NCBI GenBank assembly: GCA_016938195.1 | Contig: JAFGVC010000052.1 | Location: 1-42,941, forward strand | DNA length: 42,941 nt | From: Tissierellales bacterium | GTDB taxonomy: Bacteria > Bacillota > Clostridia > Tissierellales > Dethiosulfatibacteraceae | Direction: 5' to 3' | Shown: piece by piece, positions 9,562-17,762 of the stretch | How the letters are laid out: each line of letters starts with the position of its first letter | How positions within the stretch are numbered: position 1 is the stretch's first letter | Notes under the pieces: model-generated | Database searches by the model: none | The model's input: the letters and a program-made list of their open reading frames with translations, nothing else | What the model was told of the DNA's origin: nothing | Made by a program: the position numbers and the translations under genes

Positions 9562-12500
9562 TTACCCATTCAATTTATCTTTTAAAACAACGTTCTCGTC
9601 ACCTAACCGTTCTTTAAATTCTACTAGCATGAGTTGATTTGTAATGTCAACATTATACCGTGCCGGCAATTTATAGACTTTTTTGTTGTTTTCAAGATAT
9701 ACAAAAACTTCATTGACTCCTTGATATTTTTCTGCAATTTCTAGGATCTCTTTTTTTATACCTTCGATATTGTGATGGTTTCCGATTTTGAGGTATAAAA
9801 CACTGTTTAACTCTTTATTAAGCAACGAAATTTTTTCAGAAATCATCTTTGGAGCTTCCTCTTCGCTAAAGCTTAGCTTTCCGTGAATGATAACCATATT
9901 ATCAATTTCTATGATTTCTCTATATTTTTCATATATCTGAGGAAATATTATAATCTCAATTTCTCCATAAAAATCTTCTATTGTCATAAAGCACATCAAA
10001 TTGTTGTTTCTTGTGATTTTATTTTGCTTGGCAACAATCATGCCTCCGACAACCACCTTCGACCCGTCATAAATCAATGGATTCCTAACAGTTGGTTCAT
10101 TTAAATATTCTTCAATTTGAGAATAATTTAGAGTCACTGTTCTATTGATGATTTCTTCAAACTCAGAAAGAGGATGTCCGCTAACATAAATTCCTAGCAT
10201 CTCCTTCTCCATCAAAAGTTTAATGCGATCCTCAAACTCTCTCAATTCAGGCAAAAACTCATTTTCAAAGTCTGAATCAAAAGCTTGATGATCAAAGAGT
10301 GAAACTTGACCTTTTAGTCTATTTTTCTTTTCCCTTTGAACGCTATCGATGGTATTCTCATAAATAGCCATCAGTTGAGATCTTTTGACATGAAGAGAAT
10401 CGAAAGCTCCGCCTTTGATTAGAGATTCAATTTGTCGTTTATTTAAGACCATGGTATCTACCTTGTTGCAAAAATCCGAAAACGTCTTGAAGCGTCCATC
10501 TTTTTTTCTAGCGGCAACAATATTGTCTATCGCACCACTACCTACATTTTTCACTGCAGCTAAACCAAATCTAATACTATTATCCTTAACAATAAATTTA
10601 GACTCACTTTCATTAATGTCCGGGGGCAATACTTCAATTCCCAATCTTTTACATTCTCTTATATAAGTTGATACGGATCCTGCACTATTCATCATAGAAG
10701 ATATTTGTGCCGCCATAAATTCAACCGGATAATAGGTTTTTAGCCACGCTGTATGATAAGCCAACGCTGAATAAGCAGCTGAATGTGATTTGTTGAAGGC
10801 ATAGTTTGCAAAATCAATCATCAAGTCATATATTTTATTGGCCTCTTTTTCTGAAACGCCATTGGCGATGGCACCTGAAATTTCAACCTTGCCTTCGTCA
10901 TCTAGTTTTCCGTAAATAAAGTATTGACGTTCTCTTTCCATCTCCTTCATTTTTTTCTTGCTCATAGCGCGTCTTACCAAATCTGATCTTCCTAATGAAA
11001 ATCCCCCGATATCTCTTACTATCTGCATTACCTGCTCCTGATAAACCATACAGCCATAGGTGATTTCTAGAATATCCTTCAATTTCGGATGAATATATGC
11101 AATGTGATTTTTATCATTTTTGTTTTTGATATAGGTAGGAATCTGTTGCATGGGTCCCGGTCTGTATAGAGCATTAGCCGCAACAATATTCTCAAAATGG
11201 TCAGGCTTCATTTCTTTTAATATGGCTCTCATACCTGAGCTTTCAAATTGAAAAATACCTAAAGTCTCTCCCTTTGAAAAGAGTTCATAAATATTAGGGT
11301 CATCATACTCGCAATTTTCAAAGCTCACTTCTGTATTTCTGTTTTTCTGAACAAGATCAATGGCATCTCTGATAACCGTTAGCGTTCTTAGTCCTAGAAA
11401 ATCCATTTTCAAGAGTCCCAGCTCTTCAAGCTCGATCATATTGAACTGCGTCACAATGACGTCCTTGCTTCTAGATAAAGGCACGTAATCCGTAATCGGT
11501 AGCTTCGAAATAACCACACCGGCAGCATGAGTTGAAGTATGTCTTGGCAAGCCTTCTACTTTCCTAGCAATGTCAATCAACTCCTTGACATCATCATCTC
11601 TATCATAAAGCTCTTGAAGCTCTTTGCTTTTTTCTAAAGCTGATTTGATAGTAATGCCCAACTCCGTCGGAATCTTTTTTGCAATCAGGTCGACATCACT
11701 ATAAGGTATATTCATTGCGCGTCCTACATCCCTAATAGCTCCTCGTGCCGCCATGGTTCCAAAAGTAACAATTTGAGCAACTTTATCGCTACCATACTTC
11801 TGAACGACGTAATCGATAACTTCTTCTCTCCTTTCATAGCAAAAGTCAATGTCAATATCCGGCATCGATATTCTCTCAGGGTTCAAAAATCTTTCGAAAA
11901 TGAGATTGAATTTTAGTGGGTCTATATCTGTAATTTTCAATGCATACGCTACCAAGCTTCCTACCGCCGAGCCTCTACCTGGGCCAACCATAATTTTATT
12001 GTCCTTTGCATATTTTATAAAATCCCAGACAATCAAAAAATAATCCACATATCCCATGCTGCGAATGACTTCTAGCTCATATTCTATCCTTTGAAATATC
12101 TTATCATTAAGCTTAGGGTAGCGTTCCTTTAATCCTTCATAACACAATTTTTCAAGATATTTTTCATTCTTATATCCGTCAGGAGAGACAAATGACGGAA
12201 GATGTACTGTGTCAAAGTCGAGCTCTACATGGCATCTTTCACTTATTTTGACTGTGTTTTTTGCAGCTTCCTCCATTCCCGGAAATTCCTTCATCATCTC
12301 TTCATAAGACTTAAGATAAAAGGCATCCGTCGGAAATCGCATTCGGTCTTGATCATTCATAGTTTTGCCCGTTTGAATACATAACAAGACCTCGTGAAAT
12401 TTGGAGTCTTCTTTATTGATGTAGTGAACATCATTTGTCATCACAAGAGGAATATGATACTGTTTAGATATCTCCTGTAAGTATTGGTTGACCTTGATTT

Positions 12501-13053
12501 GTTCTGGCATACCGTGATTTTGCAATTCAAGATAAAAATTGTTTTTGCCAAATATTTGCTTATATTCCAATGCTTTTTCTATGGCTTTTTCTTGATTCCC
12601 TTCCATCAAAAACGTCTGAATTTCACCCGCAAGGCAAGCGCTCAGAACGATTAACCCTTCGCTGTGTTCCTTTAAAACAGCTATGTCAACGCGAGGCTTA
12701 TAATAAAAGCCCTCCACATATCCCTTGGAGACAATCTTAATTAAATTATTGTACCCTTTTTGATTTTCAGCCAACAAGACAAGATGGTATTGGTTTTTAT
12801 CTCTGACAGGGTCTTTATCTGCCATTGTTCTTGAAGCAATATAAACTTCACAGCCAATAATTGGGTTAATATTGTATTTCTTTGCCTCTTTATAAAATTG
12901 TACTACGCCATGCATATTTCCATGGTCAGTAATAGCAATGCTTTTCATGCCCATTGAAGCTGCTTTTTCTATCAATTTTTTGATTCTTGCAACCCCATCA
13001 AGCAGACTATATTCTGTATGGACATGTAAGTGTACAAATCGATTTGTTTCCAT
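9562..13053 (-). CDS. dnaE: DNA polymerase III subunit alpha (DnaE type)
   Basis: Replicative polymerase catalytic subunit of 1163 residues. An N-terminal PHP domain begins with HLHVHTEYSLLDG (8-20). The palm carries the metal-binding aspartates D399/D401/D403 in PDIDIDF, and D551 in LLKMDFLGL. A helix-hairpin-helix region follows, then an OB fold near 990-1060. It lacks the built-in exonuclease of PolC, so it is the DnaE1/DnaE3-like enzyme. In PolC-containing Firmicutes such a DnaE helps lagging-strand initiation. A GGAG site precedes the ATG. The order dnaE-pfkA-pyk is a familiar Firmicute arrangement. Confidence 0.97.
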   Translation of the reverse strand: METNRFVHLHVHTEYSLLDGVARIKKLIEKAASMGMKSIAITDHGNMHGVVQFYKEAKKYNINPIIGCEVYIASRTMADKDPVRDKNQYHLVLLAENQKGYNNLIKIVSKGYVEGFYYKPRVDIAVLKEHSEGLIVLSACLAGEIQTFLMEGNQEKAIEKALEYKQIFGKNNFYLELQNHGMPEQIKVNQYLQEISKQYHIPLVMTNDVHYINKEDSKFHEVLLCIQTGKTMNDQDRMRFPTDAFYLKSYEEMMKEFPGMEEAAKNTVKISERCHVELDFDTVHLPSFVSPDGYKNEKYLEKLCYEGLKERYPKLNDKIFQRIEYELEVIRSMGYVDYFLIVWDFIKYAKDNKIMVGPGRGSAVGSLVAYALKITDIDPLKFNLIFERFLNPERISMPDIDIDFCYERREEVIDYVVQKYGSDKVAQIVTFGTMAARGAIRDVGRAMNIPYSDVDLIAKKIPTELGITIKSALEKSKELQELYDRDDDVKELIDIARKVEGLPRHTSTHAAGVVISKLPITDYVPLSRSKDVIVTQFNMIELEELGLLKMDFLGLRTLTVIRDAIDLVQKNRNTEVSFENCEYDDPNIYELFSKGETLGIFQFESSGMRAILKEMKPDHFENIVAANALYRPGPMQQIPTYIKNKNDKNHIAYIHPKLKDILEITYGCMVYQEQVMQIVRDIGGFSLGRSDLVRRAMSKKKMKEMERERQYFIYGKLDDEGKVEISGAIANGVSEKEANKIYDLMIDFANYAFNKSHSAAYSALAYHTAWLKTYYPVEFMAAQISSMMNSAGSVSTYIRECKRLGIEVLPPDINESESKFIVKDNSIRFGLAAVKNVGSGAIDNIVAARKKDGRFKTFSDFCNKVDTMVLNKRQIESLIKGGAFDSLHVKRSQLMAIYENTIDSVQREKKNRLKGQVSLFDHQAFDSDFENEFLPELREFEDRIKLLMEKEMLGIYVSGHPLSEFEEIINRTVTLNYSQIEEYLNEPTVRNPLIYDGSKVVVGGMIVAKQNKITRNNNLMCFMTIEDFYGEIEIIIFPQIYEKYREIIEIDNMVIIHGKLSFSEEEAPKMISEKISLLNKELNSVLYLKIGNHHNIEGIKKEILEIAEKYQGVNEVFVYLENNKKVYKLPARYNVDITNQLMLVEFKERLGDENVVLKDKLNG

Positions 13054-13076
13054 AACAACTCCAATTTTTTAAATAG

Positions 13077-13085
13077 ATTATAACA
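13077..13085 (-). promoter_or_regulatory. Extended -10 promoter of dnaE
   Basis: TGTTATAAT lies on the minus strand at 13077-13085, about 24 bp before the dnaE start codon. At 17 bp upstream stands TAAACA (13100-13105), 4 of 6 matches to the -35 consensus. It is divergent from the NUDIX promoter at 13143-13171 and does not overlap it. Confidence 0.55.
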
Positions 13086-13142
13086 TATATTTCTCTCAAT
13101 GTTTAGTTCCGAGTGATGACTTTACGCTTACAGTATTTTTTA

Positions 13143-13171
13143 TTGATAAGTTTCAGTTAAACTGATATGAT
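13143..13171 (+). promoter_or_regulatory. Promoter of the NUDIX-whiA-ptsH operon with a palindrome in its spacer
   Basis: TTGATA (13143-13148) and TATGAT (13166-13171) are 17 bp apart, and the TGA before the -10 forms an extended element. The spacer from 13153 to 13165 is a perfect palindrome, TCAGTT-A-AACTGA, ideally placed for a repressor or activator. The NUDIX start is 30 bp downstream. Confidence 0.65.
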
Positions 13172-13201
13172 ATAACTATTATTTCAGACAAAGGAGTCAA
13201 T

Positions 13202-13618
13202 ATGATAGAAGAAGTCAGTGCCGGAGGCATCGTTGTTTTCGGAAATTCTATTTTATTGTTGCGAAAATTTAATGGTGATTATGTCCTGCCCAAGGGCCGT
13301 GTTGAAAAAAACGAATCAATAAATAATGCAGCGGTAAGAGAAGTTTTTGAAGAAAGCGGGTCCAGAGTCAATATAGTAAAATATTTAGATAAAATTACAT
13401 ATGAATTTATTCGTAATTCTAATAAAGAAAAAAAAGTCAGGAAAATCGTTCATTTCTTTTTAATGAACGCAAGAGATATGAATTGTCGTCCCCAAAAAAG
13501 CGAAGGCTTCGTTTCAGTTTCATTTTTCCCTTTTGACCGCGCTATTCAGCTCGCGAGATATGATGATGAACGAAGAATCCTAAAAAAAGCGGTGGAAGAC
13601 ATTTCGTTTTATGAATAA
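13202..13618 (+). CDS. NUDIX hydrolase
   Basis: A 138-residue hydrolase of nucleoside diphosphates linked to another moiety. The Nudix box is complete from G32 to G53: G32, E38, R46, E47, E50 and E51 are in the expected spacing, with the metal-binding helix REVFEESG. The start VSAGGIVV is typical of the AP4A/MutT-like subgroup, but the substrate cannot be assigned. AAAGGAG stands 6 nt before the ATG. It leads the whiA-ptsH unit with a 17-bp gap to whiA. NUDIX genes beside whiA/yvcK-type genes are common in Firmicutes, but no direct functional link is established by the sequence. Confidence 0.9.
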   Translation: MIEEVSAGGIVVFGNSILLLRKFNGDYVLPKGRVEKNESINNAAVREVFEESGSRVNIVKYLDKITYEFIRNSNKEKKVRKIVHFFLMNARDMNCRPQKSEGFVSVSFFPFDRAIQLARYDDERRILKKAVEDISFYE

Positions 13619-13635
13619 TAACTAGAGAGGATAAA

Positions 13636-14601
13636 ATGTCATTTTCATCAAATGTTAAAAATGAAATCTGTAGAAGTGTTGTATCTAACCACTGTTGCAT
13701 AGAAGCTGAGCTTGCCGCTATCACCAGAACCTCCGGGACAATTTTTCTCAAAGGCACCAGTGGCATTTCAATCGAATACACAACTGAAAATGCAGCTGTG
13801 GCACGTCGTATTTATAGTCTTTTGAAAGATGCCTATCACGATACGGTACAGGTTGAAGTACGCAAAACTAATAAACTAAAAAAAGGAAACAGTTACAAAA
13901 TTAAATTTAATGGTGATTCTGAAGAGTTGTTGAGAGATATGGGATTGTTGAATGCGCTTGAAATGAATCCCTTTGATTTAGATTCGGGAATACCTTTTCC
14001 TATGTTGGAAAAGGAATGTTGTAAGAGAGCCTACATTAAAGGTGCTTTTTTAGGAAGTGGTTCAATTTCAGACCCAGACAAAAGCTATCATCTAGAATTT
14101 GTTAATAATAATGAAAAACACGCTCAGGATTTATCTAACTTGTTGACTAACTATCATCTTAAAGTTAAAATAATAACAAGAAAGAATTATTTCATAAACT
14201 ATATAAAAGATAGTGAACAAATTGTAGACTTATTAAATATTATTGGCGCGTATAATTCTTTACTCGAAATCGAAAACATTCGAATAATTAAAGACATGCG
14301 CAACAATATCAACCGAGTCATTAACTGTGAAACCGCTAACCTTTCTAAAACAGTTGATGCCGCAGTCAGACAAATGCATAGCATTAAAATAATCAATCGC
14401 ACAATAGGTTTAGACAAGTTGCCGGAGCATCTTAAAATACTTGCTCAATTGAGGTTCGACAACGCAGAAGCAAGCCTCATCGAGCTTGGACAAATGCTAA
14501 ATCCCCCTTTAGGAAAATCCGGTGTTAATCATCGTCTGCGAAAAATTGATGCCATCGCTTCAAAAATTTTAGAAGAGGAGAAAGAAAATAATGACCACTA
14601 G
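13636..14601 (+). CDS. whiA: WhiA, LAGLIDADG-like DNA-binding protein
   Basis: A 321-residue protein of the WhiA/YvcL family, which combines an N-terminal domain related to LAGLIDADG homing endonucleases, without nuclease activity, with a C-terminal helix-turn-helix. Visible hallmarks are RAYIKGAFLGSGSISDP near 132-148, the ETANLSKTVDAAVRQ linker near 234-248, and the HTH segment SLIELGQMLNPPLGKSGVN near 276-294, which contains the invariant GKSGVNHR. In actinomycetes it controls sporulation division genes; in Bacillus it influences cell division and chromosome segregation. AGAGAGG precedes the ATG. Its stop overlaps the ptsH start by 11 bp. Unlike the usual yvcK-whiA order on one strand, yvcK here lies on the opposite strand. 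Confidence 0.96.
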   Translation: MSFSSNVKNEICRSVVSNHCCIEAELAAITRTSGTIFLKGTSGISIEYTTENAAVARRIYSLLKDAYHDTVQVEVRKTNKLKKGNSYKIKFNGDSEELLRDMGLLNALEMNPFDLDSGIPFPMLEKECCKRAYIKGAFLGSGSISDPDKSYHLEFVNNNEKHAQDLSNLLTNYHLKVKIITRKNYFINYIKDSEQIVDLLNIIGAYNSLLEIENIRIIKDMRNNINRVINCETANLSKTVDAAVRQMHSIKIINRTIGLDKLPEHLKILAQLRFDNAEASLIELGQMLNPPLGKSGVNHRLRKIDAIASKILEEEKENNDH

Positions 14602-14851
14602 AAAATACCTCATTAAAAACACAATTGGATTACATGCGCGCCCCGCTGCACTTTTTGTGAAACAGGCTGCCGGATATGAATCCTCCATAAAAGTCTTAAA
14701 AGACAACAAAACGGCTGATGCTAAAAGCATCATCAGTATTATGGCTCTCGGGGCTGTAAAAGGATCTGAAATCACAATAACGGCTGATGGAAAAGATGAA
14801 GAACTGGCTATTGAAGCATTAATTCAGCTACTTGATTCATTCGCGGATTAA
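14591..14851 (+). CDS. ptsH: HPr phosphocarrier protein
   Basis: This 86-residue phosphocarrier passes phosphate from PEP and enzyme I to sugar-specific PTS proteins. Active-site His15 is in GLHARPAA (13-20), and Ser46, the HprK phosphorylation site used in carbon catabolite repression, is present in AKSIIS. It is therefore a full HPr and not the Crh variant, which lacks His15. The region after Ser46 (SIIS instead of the common SIMG) is slightly divergent. The gene starts inside whiA, with GAGGAG in the whiA coding end as its ribosome site, so it is translationally coupled. Its TAA shares bases with the yvcK stop on the other strand. Confidence 0.95.
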   Translation: MTTRKYLIKNTIGLHARPAALFVKQAAGYESSIKVLKDNKTADAKSIISIMALGAVKGSEITITADGKDEELAIEALIQLLDSFAD

Positions 14852-15846
14852 TTCCTTTTAAACAAGCCTGATGCTTTATAATTTATAATCCTCTCCGCAA
14901 TTTTTTCTGCGTTGTGGCGCACATAGTTTTTCTCAATATCAAGAAAATTATCCTTAATAATCTTGATATTTTTGTTTTTCAAATAAGCCTCTTGTTCTTC
15001 ATCTAAAAGTATTTGTCTTGAATTTTGAGCCCCATACAAATTTTGAATCTCTTCATCAACAATTTCATCGTTTACCACGATATAATCAATTCTTAACTGA
15101 TTTGAGTGCCGAAATATAGCTTCAAGGTGATCTCTAACATTATAGTCATCCGTCTCGCCGCTTTGCGTCATTAAATTGCAAATGTAAAAAACTTTTGCCT
15201 TAGATTTACTAATAAGCTCTGGGATATCATCCACAAGCAAGTTAGGAATGATGCTTGTATACAAGCTTCCCGGACCTATCAAAATGATATCAGCCTCTTC
15301 AATCGACTTGATGGTTTCACTTAAAGGCTCACAAAAATTTGGAACAAGATTGATTTTTTTAATTCTGTCGCCGGTTTTCTTAACGTACTCCGGAATGGTA
15401 TTTTCGCCGAATATACTGTCGCCACTTTCAAGCTCAGCTACTAAATTGGTGTCCTCAAGTGTCATTGGCAATACTTGACCTTTAATTTTAAAAATATTTC
15501 CTAATTCCTTTAAAGCATGTTCAAAATCACCATATATCTCATTCATAGCTGCAATAAATAGGTTTCCAAAGCTTTGACCTTTTAGATAGCCCGCTCTAAA
15601 ACGATGTTGCATTAAGCTCTCTATAATAGGTGGCGTGTCCGCCAAGGAAATAATACAGTTTCTAATATCCCCCGGCGGCAACATGCCTAAATCCTCTCTT
15701 AAAACGCCCGATCCTCCACCATCATCCGCAACCGTTACAACGGCTGTTATATTGTCGGTTTCTTTTTTTAAGCCTCTTAGAATAATGGACAAGCCTGTCC
15801 CTCCTCCAAGAATAACGACTTTTTTATTTTCTTTTCCTGCTATCAT
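14848..15846 (-). CDS. yvcK: YvcK/CofD-like gluconeogenesis factor
   Basis: A 332-residue member of the YvcK family, homologous to the CofD phospholactate transferase. In Bacillus YvcK binds UDP-sugars and is needed for growth on gluconeogenic carbon and for cell shape. Signatures are the nucleotide loop VVILGGGTGLS (GGGTG at 14-18), VADDGGGSG, the PPGDIRNC motif, and GPGSLYTSIIPNL. I choose the ATG at 15846, which overlaps the GNAT stop as ATGA. A GTG 12 bp earlier is crowded by the GGGAGA site. It is co-transcribed with the GNAT-like gene and converges on ptsH. Confidence 0.94.
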   Translation of the reverse strand: MIAGKENKKVVILGGGTGLSIILRGLKKETDNITAVVTVADDGGGSGVLREDLGMLPPGDIRNCIISLADTPPIIESLMQHRFRAGYLKGQSFGNLFIAAMNEIYGDFEHALKELGNIFKIKGQVLPMTLEDTNLVAELESGDSIFGENTIPEYVKKTGDRIKKINLVPNFCEPLSETIKSIEEADIILIGPGSLYTSIIPNLLVDDIPELISKSKAKVFYICNLMTQSGETDDYNVRDHLEAIFRHSNQLRIDYIVVNDEIVDEEIQNLYGAQNSRQILLDEEQEAYLKNKNIKIIKDNFLDIEKNYVRHNAEKIAERIINYKASGLFKRN

Positions 15847-16265
15847 TCGTTGCAGCACTCTCCCTCAATATCTCCGTGCTTATAATACATATCTTCATCA
15901 TGAAAATTCTTATTTGCCAACTGAAAACCTAATTCTTTATATAAATCAATTCGTTCTTTTGATGGTTTGGCATAAATGCCTTGAGCGCCCATATCAGATG
16001 CCTTGCGAATCATTAATCTCAATGCCAAGTCATAAATTTCAATGTTTTTGTCTTCTTCTTCAATCCAGATTCCCGTAATTTGAAACAAGCCGTTCACAAG
16101 CTCTAATCTTCCGTAGGCCATAGGTTTTTTATTGTCAAAAACAACTAAATTATAGCTAAACATATTCTTAAAATCAGCCCTATCAAAGCAATCCTTGCCT
16201 TGAGTTATTAGAGCGTCTAATACTTCACTCCGTTCATCAAATCTGTACCATTTACTTTTTATCAT
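15843..16265 (-). CDS. GNAT-like N-acetyltransferase
   Basis: A 140-residue protein with a GNAT-like layout: a central strand pair FSYNLVVFDNKKPMAYGRLEL, a following ITGIWIEEEDK, a long helix DLALRLMIRKASDMG, and the C-terminal signature YAKPSKERIDLYKELGFQ typical of the last GNAT strand-helix. The acetyl-CoA loop usually written R/QxxGxG/A is not clear, so activity is unproven. The ATG at 16265 has GGAGGAA 3 nt upstream. It overlaps yvcK by 4 bp (ATGA) and is read from the promoter at 16291-16319. The substrate is unknown. Confidence 0.75.
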   Translation of the reverse strand: MIKSKWYRFDERSEVLDALITQGKDCFDRADFKNMFSYNLVVFDNKKPMAYGRLELVNGLFQITGIWIEEEDKNIEIYDLALRLMIRKASDMGAQGIYAKPSKERIDLYKELGFQLANKNFHDEDMYYKHGDIEGECCNE

Positions 16266-16283
16266 ATTTCCTCCATTATTTAC

Positions 16284-16312
16284 TTGATTTATTAAAATAG
16301 ATGTGGTATATT
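16284..16312 (+). promoter_or_regulatory. Promoter of the TM1266-like/ABC importer operon
   Basis: TTGATT (16284-16289), a 17-bp spacer, and TATATT (16307-16312) preceded by TGG make a strong extended -10 promoter. It would start transcription near 16319 and leave a leader of roughly 190 nt. It physically overlaps the opposite promoter at 16291-16319. Confidence 0.65.
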
Positions 16313-16319
16313 AAATCAA
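16291..16319 (-). promoter_or_regulatory. Promoter of the GNAT-yvcK operon, interlocked with the plus-strand promoter
   Basis: On the minus strand TTGATT (16314-16319), a 17-bp spacer and TTTAAT (16291-16296) form a promoter. The two -35 elements belong to an 8-bp inverted repeat TTGATTTA (16284-16291) / TAAATCAA (16312-16319), and each promoter's -10 lies in the other's spacer. Only one polymerase can occupy the site at a time. Confidence 0.6.
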
Positions 16320-16464
16320 AACAACGTTATTTTTTTAACAATCTCTGAGCTTAAGGTTAGTCTGAAGGCAAGGAAGTCATCCTGTTAATTTTATAAAGGG
16401 ATTTATTCCTTCATAATTTTAACACACAAATCGTCTTTCATCCACAAGATGTTTTTGGAATGAT

Positions 16465-16497
16465 ATCCTTACTGACAATGAGTAAGGATTTTTATTT
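16465..16497 (+). terminator. Terminator/attenuator hairpin in the leader of the TM1266-like gene
   Basis: ATCCTTACT (16465-16473) and AGTAAGGAT (16481-16489) form a perfect 9-bp stem with a 7-nt loop, followed by TTTTATTT (16490-16497). The ribosome site GGAGGAGC comes immediately after, at 16498. A terminator in the leader, downstream of the promoter at 16284-16312 and just ahead of the first gene, implies regulated read-through. The upstream leader holds alternative pairings, for example TGAAGG (16363-16368) or AAGGAA (16370-16375) with overlapping parts of TTCCTTCA (16406-16413). No known riboswitch core is recognisable to me. Confidence 0.6.
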
Positions 16498-16510
16498 GGA
16501 GGAGCACTTT

Positions 16511-16765
16511 ATGAACAGAATAGGCGTCATAGGAATAATTGTAGAAGATTTATCCGCTACAAACAAAATTAATGAAATATTGCATGCTTATAGTCACATC
16601 ATTATAGGTAGAATGGGACTCCCTTACAAAAATAGGAGCATCAGTGTCATTTCTCTGATTGTTGATGGCACTACAGATGAGATTGGTGCTCTAAGCGGCA
16701 AGCTCGGATCATTAAAAGGTGTCACTGTCAAAAGCGCCTTGACAAAAAATTCGTATATCGATTAA
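16511..16765 (+). CDS. TM1266-family putative regulator ('iron-only hydrogenase system regulator')
   Basis: A protein of 84 residues with the ferredoxin-like fold of the TM1266 family, related to the ligand-binding part of NikR/ACT proteins. The conserved run is visible: RIGVIGIIVED at the start, IIIGRMGLPYK near 30-40, SVISLIVDGTTDEIGALSGK near 46-65, and VKSALTK near the end. The family is often named for occurrence beside [FeFe]-hydrogenase maturation genes, but its biochemical role is not established. No hydrogenase gene is seen here. The start at 16511 has TTTGGAGGAG upstream; a longer frame from 16460 would run through the terminator hairpin. The next gene starts 13 bp after its stop. 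Confidence 0.85.
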   Translation: MNRIGVIGIIVEDLSATNKINEILHAYSHIIIGRMGLPYKNRSISVISLIVDGTTDEIGALSGKLGSLKGVTVKSALTKNSYID

Positions 16766-16778
16766 TATGGAGGAAACT

Positions 16779-17762
16779 ATGAAAAAACCAATACTTATTA
16801 TAATCATCGTATTGATATCAATCTTATCACTTAACGGTTGTACAACTGAGGTAGCCCCAACAACGGCATTGGAGCCAGCGAAAGTCACAATAGCCGGACT
16901 AAAAGGTCCAACCTCAATGGGCATGATTAAAATGATTGACGAAAATAAATTAAACAGCGAAAATTATAGTGTAGAATATTTTTCTGAAAGCGCACCTGAG
17001 AATTTAACTGGCAAGATTATCAGTGGTGAGATTCAAATAGCAGCCGTACCAACAAATCTTGCTTCTGTTTTATACAATAAAACAGACGGGAAAATTCAAT
17101 TTTTAGCTTTAAATACGCTAGGTGTTATACATATAGTCGGATCCGCTGAAATTGATAATTTGGCCGATCTAAAAAATGAAACACTTTATATTAGCGGAAA
17201 AGGATCAACACCTGATTATGCCATAAACTATATGCTAAAACAAAATGGCCTTTCCGATTTCGTGTCGCTTGAATTTTTTCCAGATCATGCTTCATTGGCA
17301 CAAGCCGTAGTGGCTAAGGATGCAAAATTAGCTGTTTTACCCCAGCCTTTTGTAACTCAAGTATTGATGCAGTCAGAGGATGTTAAGTTATTGATTGATC
17401 TCAATGAAGAGTGGGCTCACGCGTCGGAAGGCAAAAGTTTGCTTGCCATGGGTTGTCTCATTGTCAACAAGGAATTTGCGGAGAATAATAAGGAATTCGT
17501 TAAAGAATTTTTAACGGAGTACGAGCTTTCAGTCAATTGGGTTAATGAGAATCCTGTAGAAGCTGGCATATTGGTTGAAAAACATGGCATCCTACCAAAC
17601 AGCAAGCTTGCCACTGCCGCAATACCCTATAGTGCAATTGTTTATCAATCAGCCTCTGATTCAAAGACAGAAGTCAATAACTTCTTGGAAATACTGATGA
17701 ACTTTAACCCAAGTTCAGTGGGAGGAGCTTTACCGGATGAGGATTTCTATTTTTCAGAATAA
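16779..17762 (+). CDS. ABC transporter substrate-binding lipoprotein (NitT/TauT type)
   Basis: A 327-residue extracytoplasmic solute receptor. It has a lipoprotein signal peptide with lipobox LNGC and lipidated Cys21, a short linker, then an NMT1/TauA-like two-lobe fold: VTIAGLKGPTSMGM at the start of lobe 1, EIQIAAVPTNLASVLYNK, and PQPFVTQVL. The start at 16779 is preceded by GGAGG; an in-frame ATG at 16767 would be too close to any site. With the following permease and ATPase it forms a full importer. Members of this group carry sulfonates, nitrate, thiamine precursors and others. The binding residues do not let me choose, and the TM1266-like neighbour hints at a metal- or cofactor-related substrate (inference). 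Confidence 0.88.
   Translation: MKKPILIIIIVLISILSLNGCTTEVAPTTALEPAKVTIAGLKGPTSMGMIKMIDENKLNSENYSVEYFSESAPENLTGKIISGEIQIAAVPTNLASVLYNKTDGKIQFLALNTLGVIHIVGSAEIDNLADLKNETLYISGKGSTPDYAINYMLKQNGLSDFVSLEFFPDHASLAQAVVAKDAKLAVLPQPFVTQVLMQSEDVKLLIDLNEEWAHASEGKSLLAMGCLIVNKEFAENNKEFVKEFLTEYELSVNWVNENPVEAGILVEKHGILPNSKLATAAIPYSAIVYQSASDSKTEVNNFLEILMNFNPSSVGGALPDEDFYFSE

Noticed and set aside
14591-14851. Crh (catabolite-repression HPr-like protein)
   Set aside because: His15 is present, so it is a phosphotransfer-competent HPr.
16345-16385. Possible TPP riboswitch suggested by CTGAG near the importer leader
   Set aside because: The conserved CTGAGA/ACCTGATCTGG partner segments and the P4-P5 core are absent.
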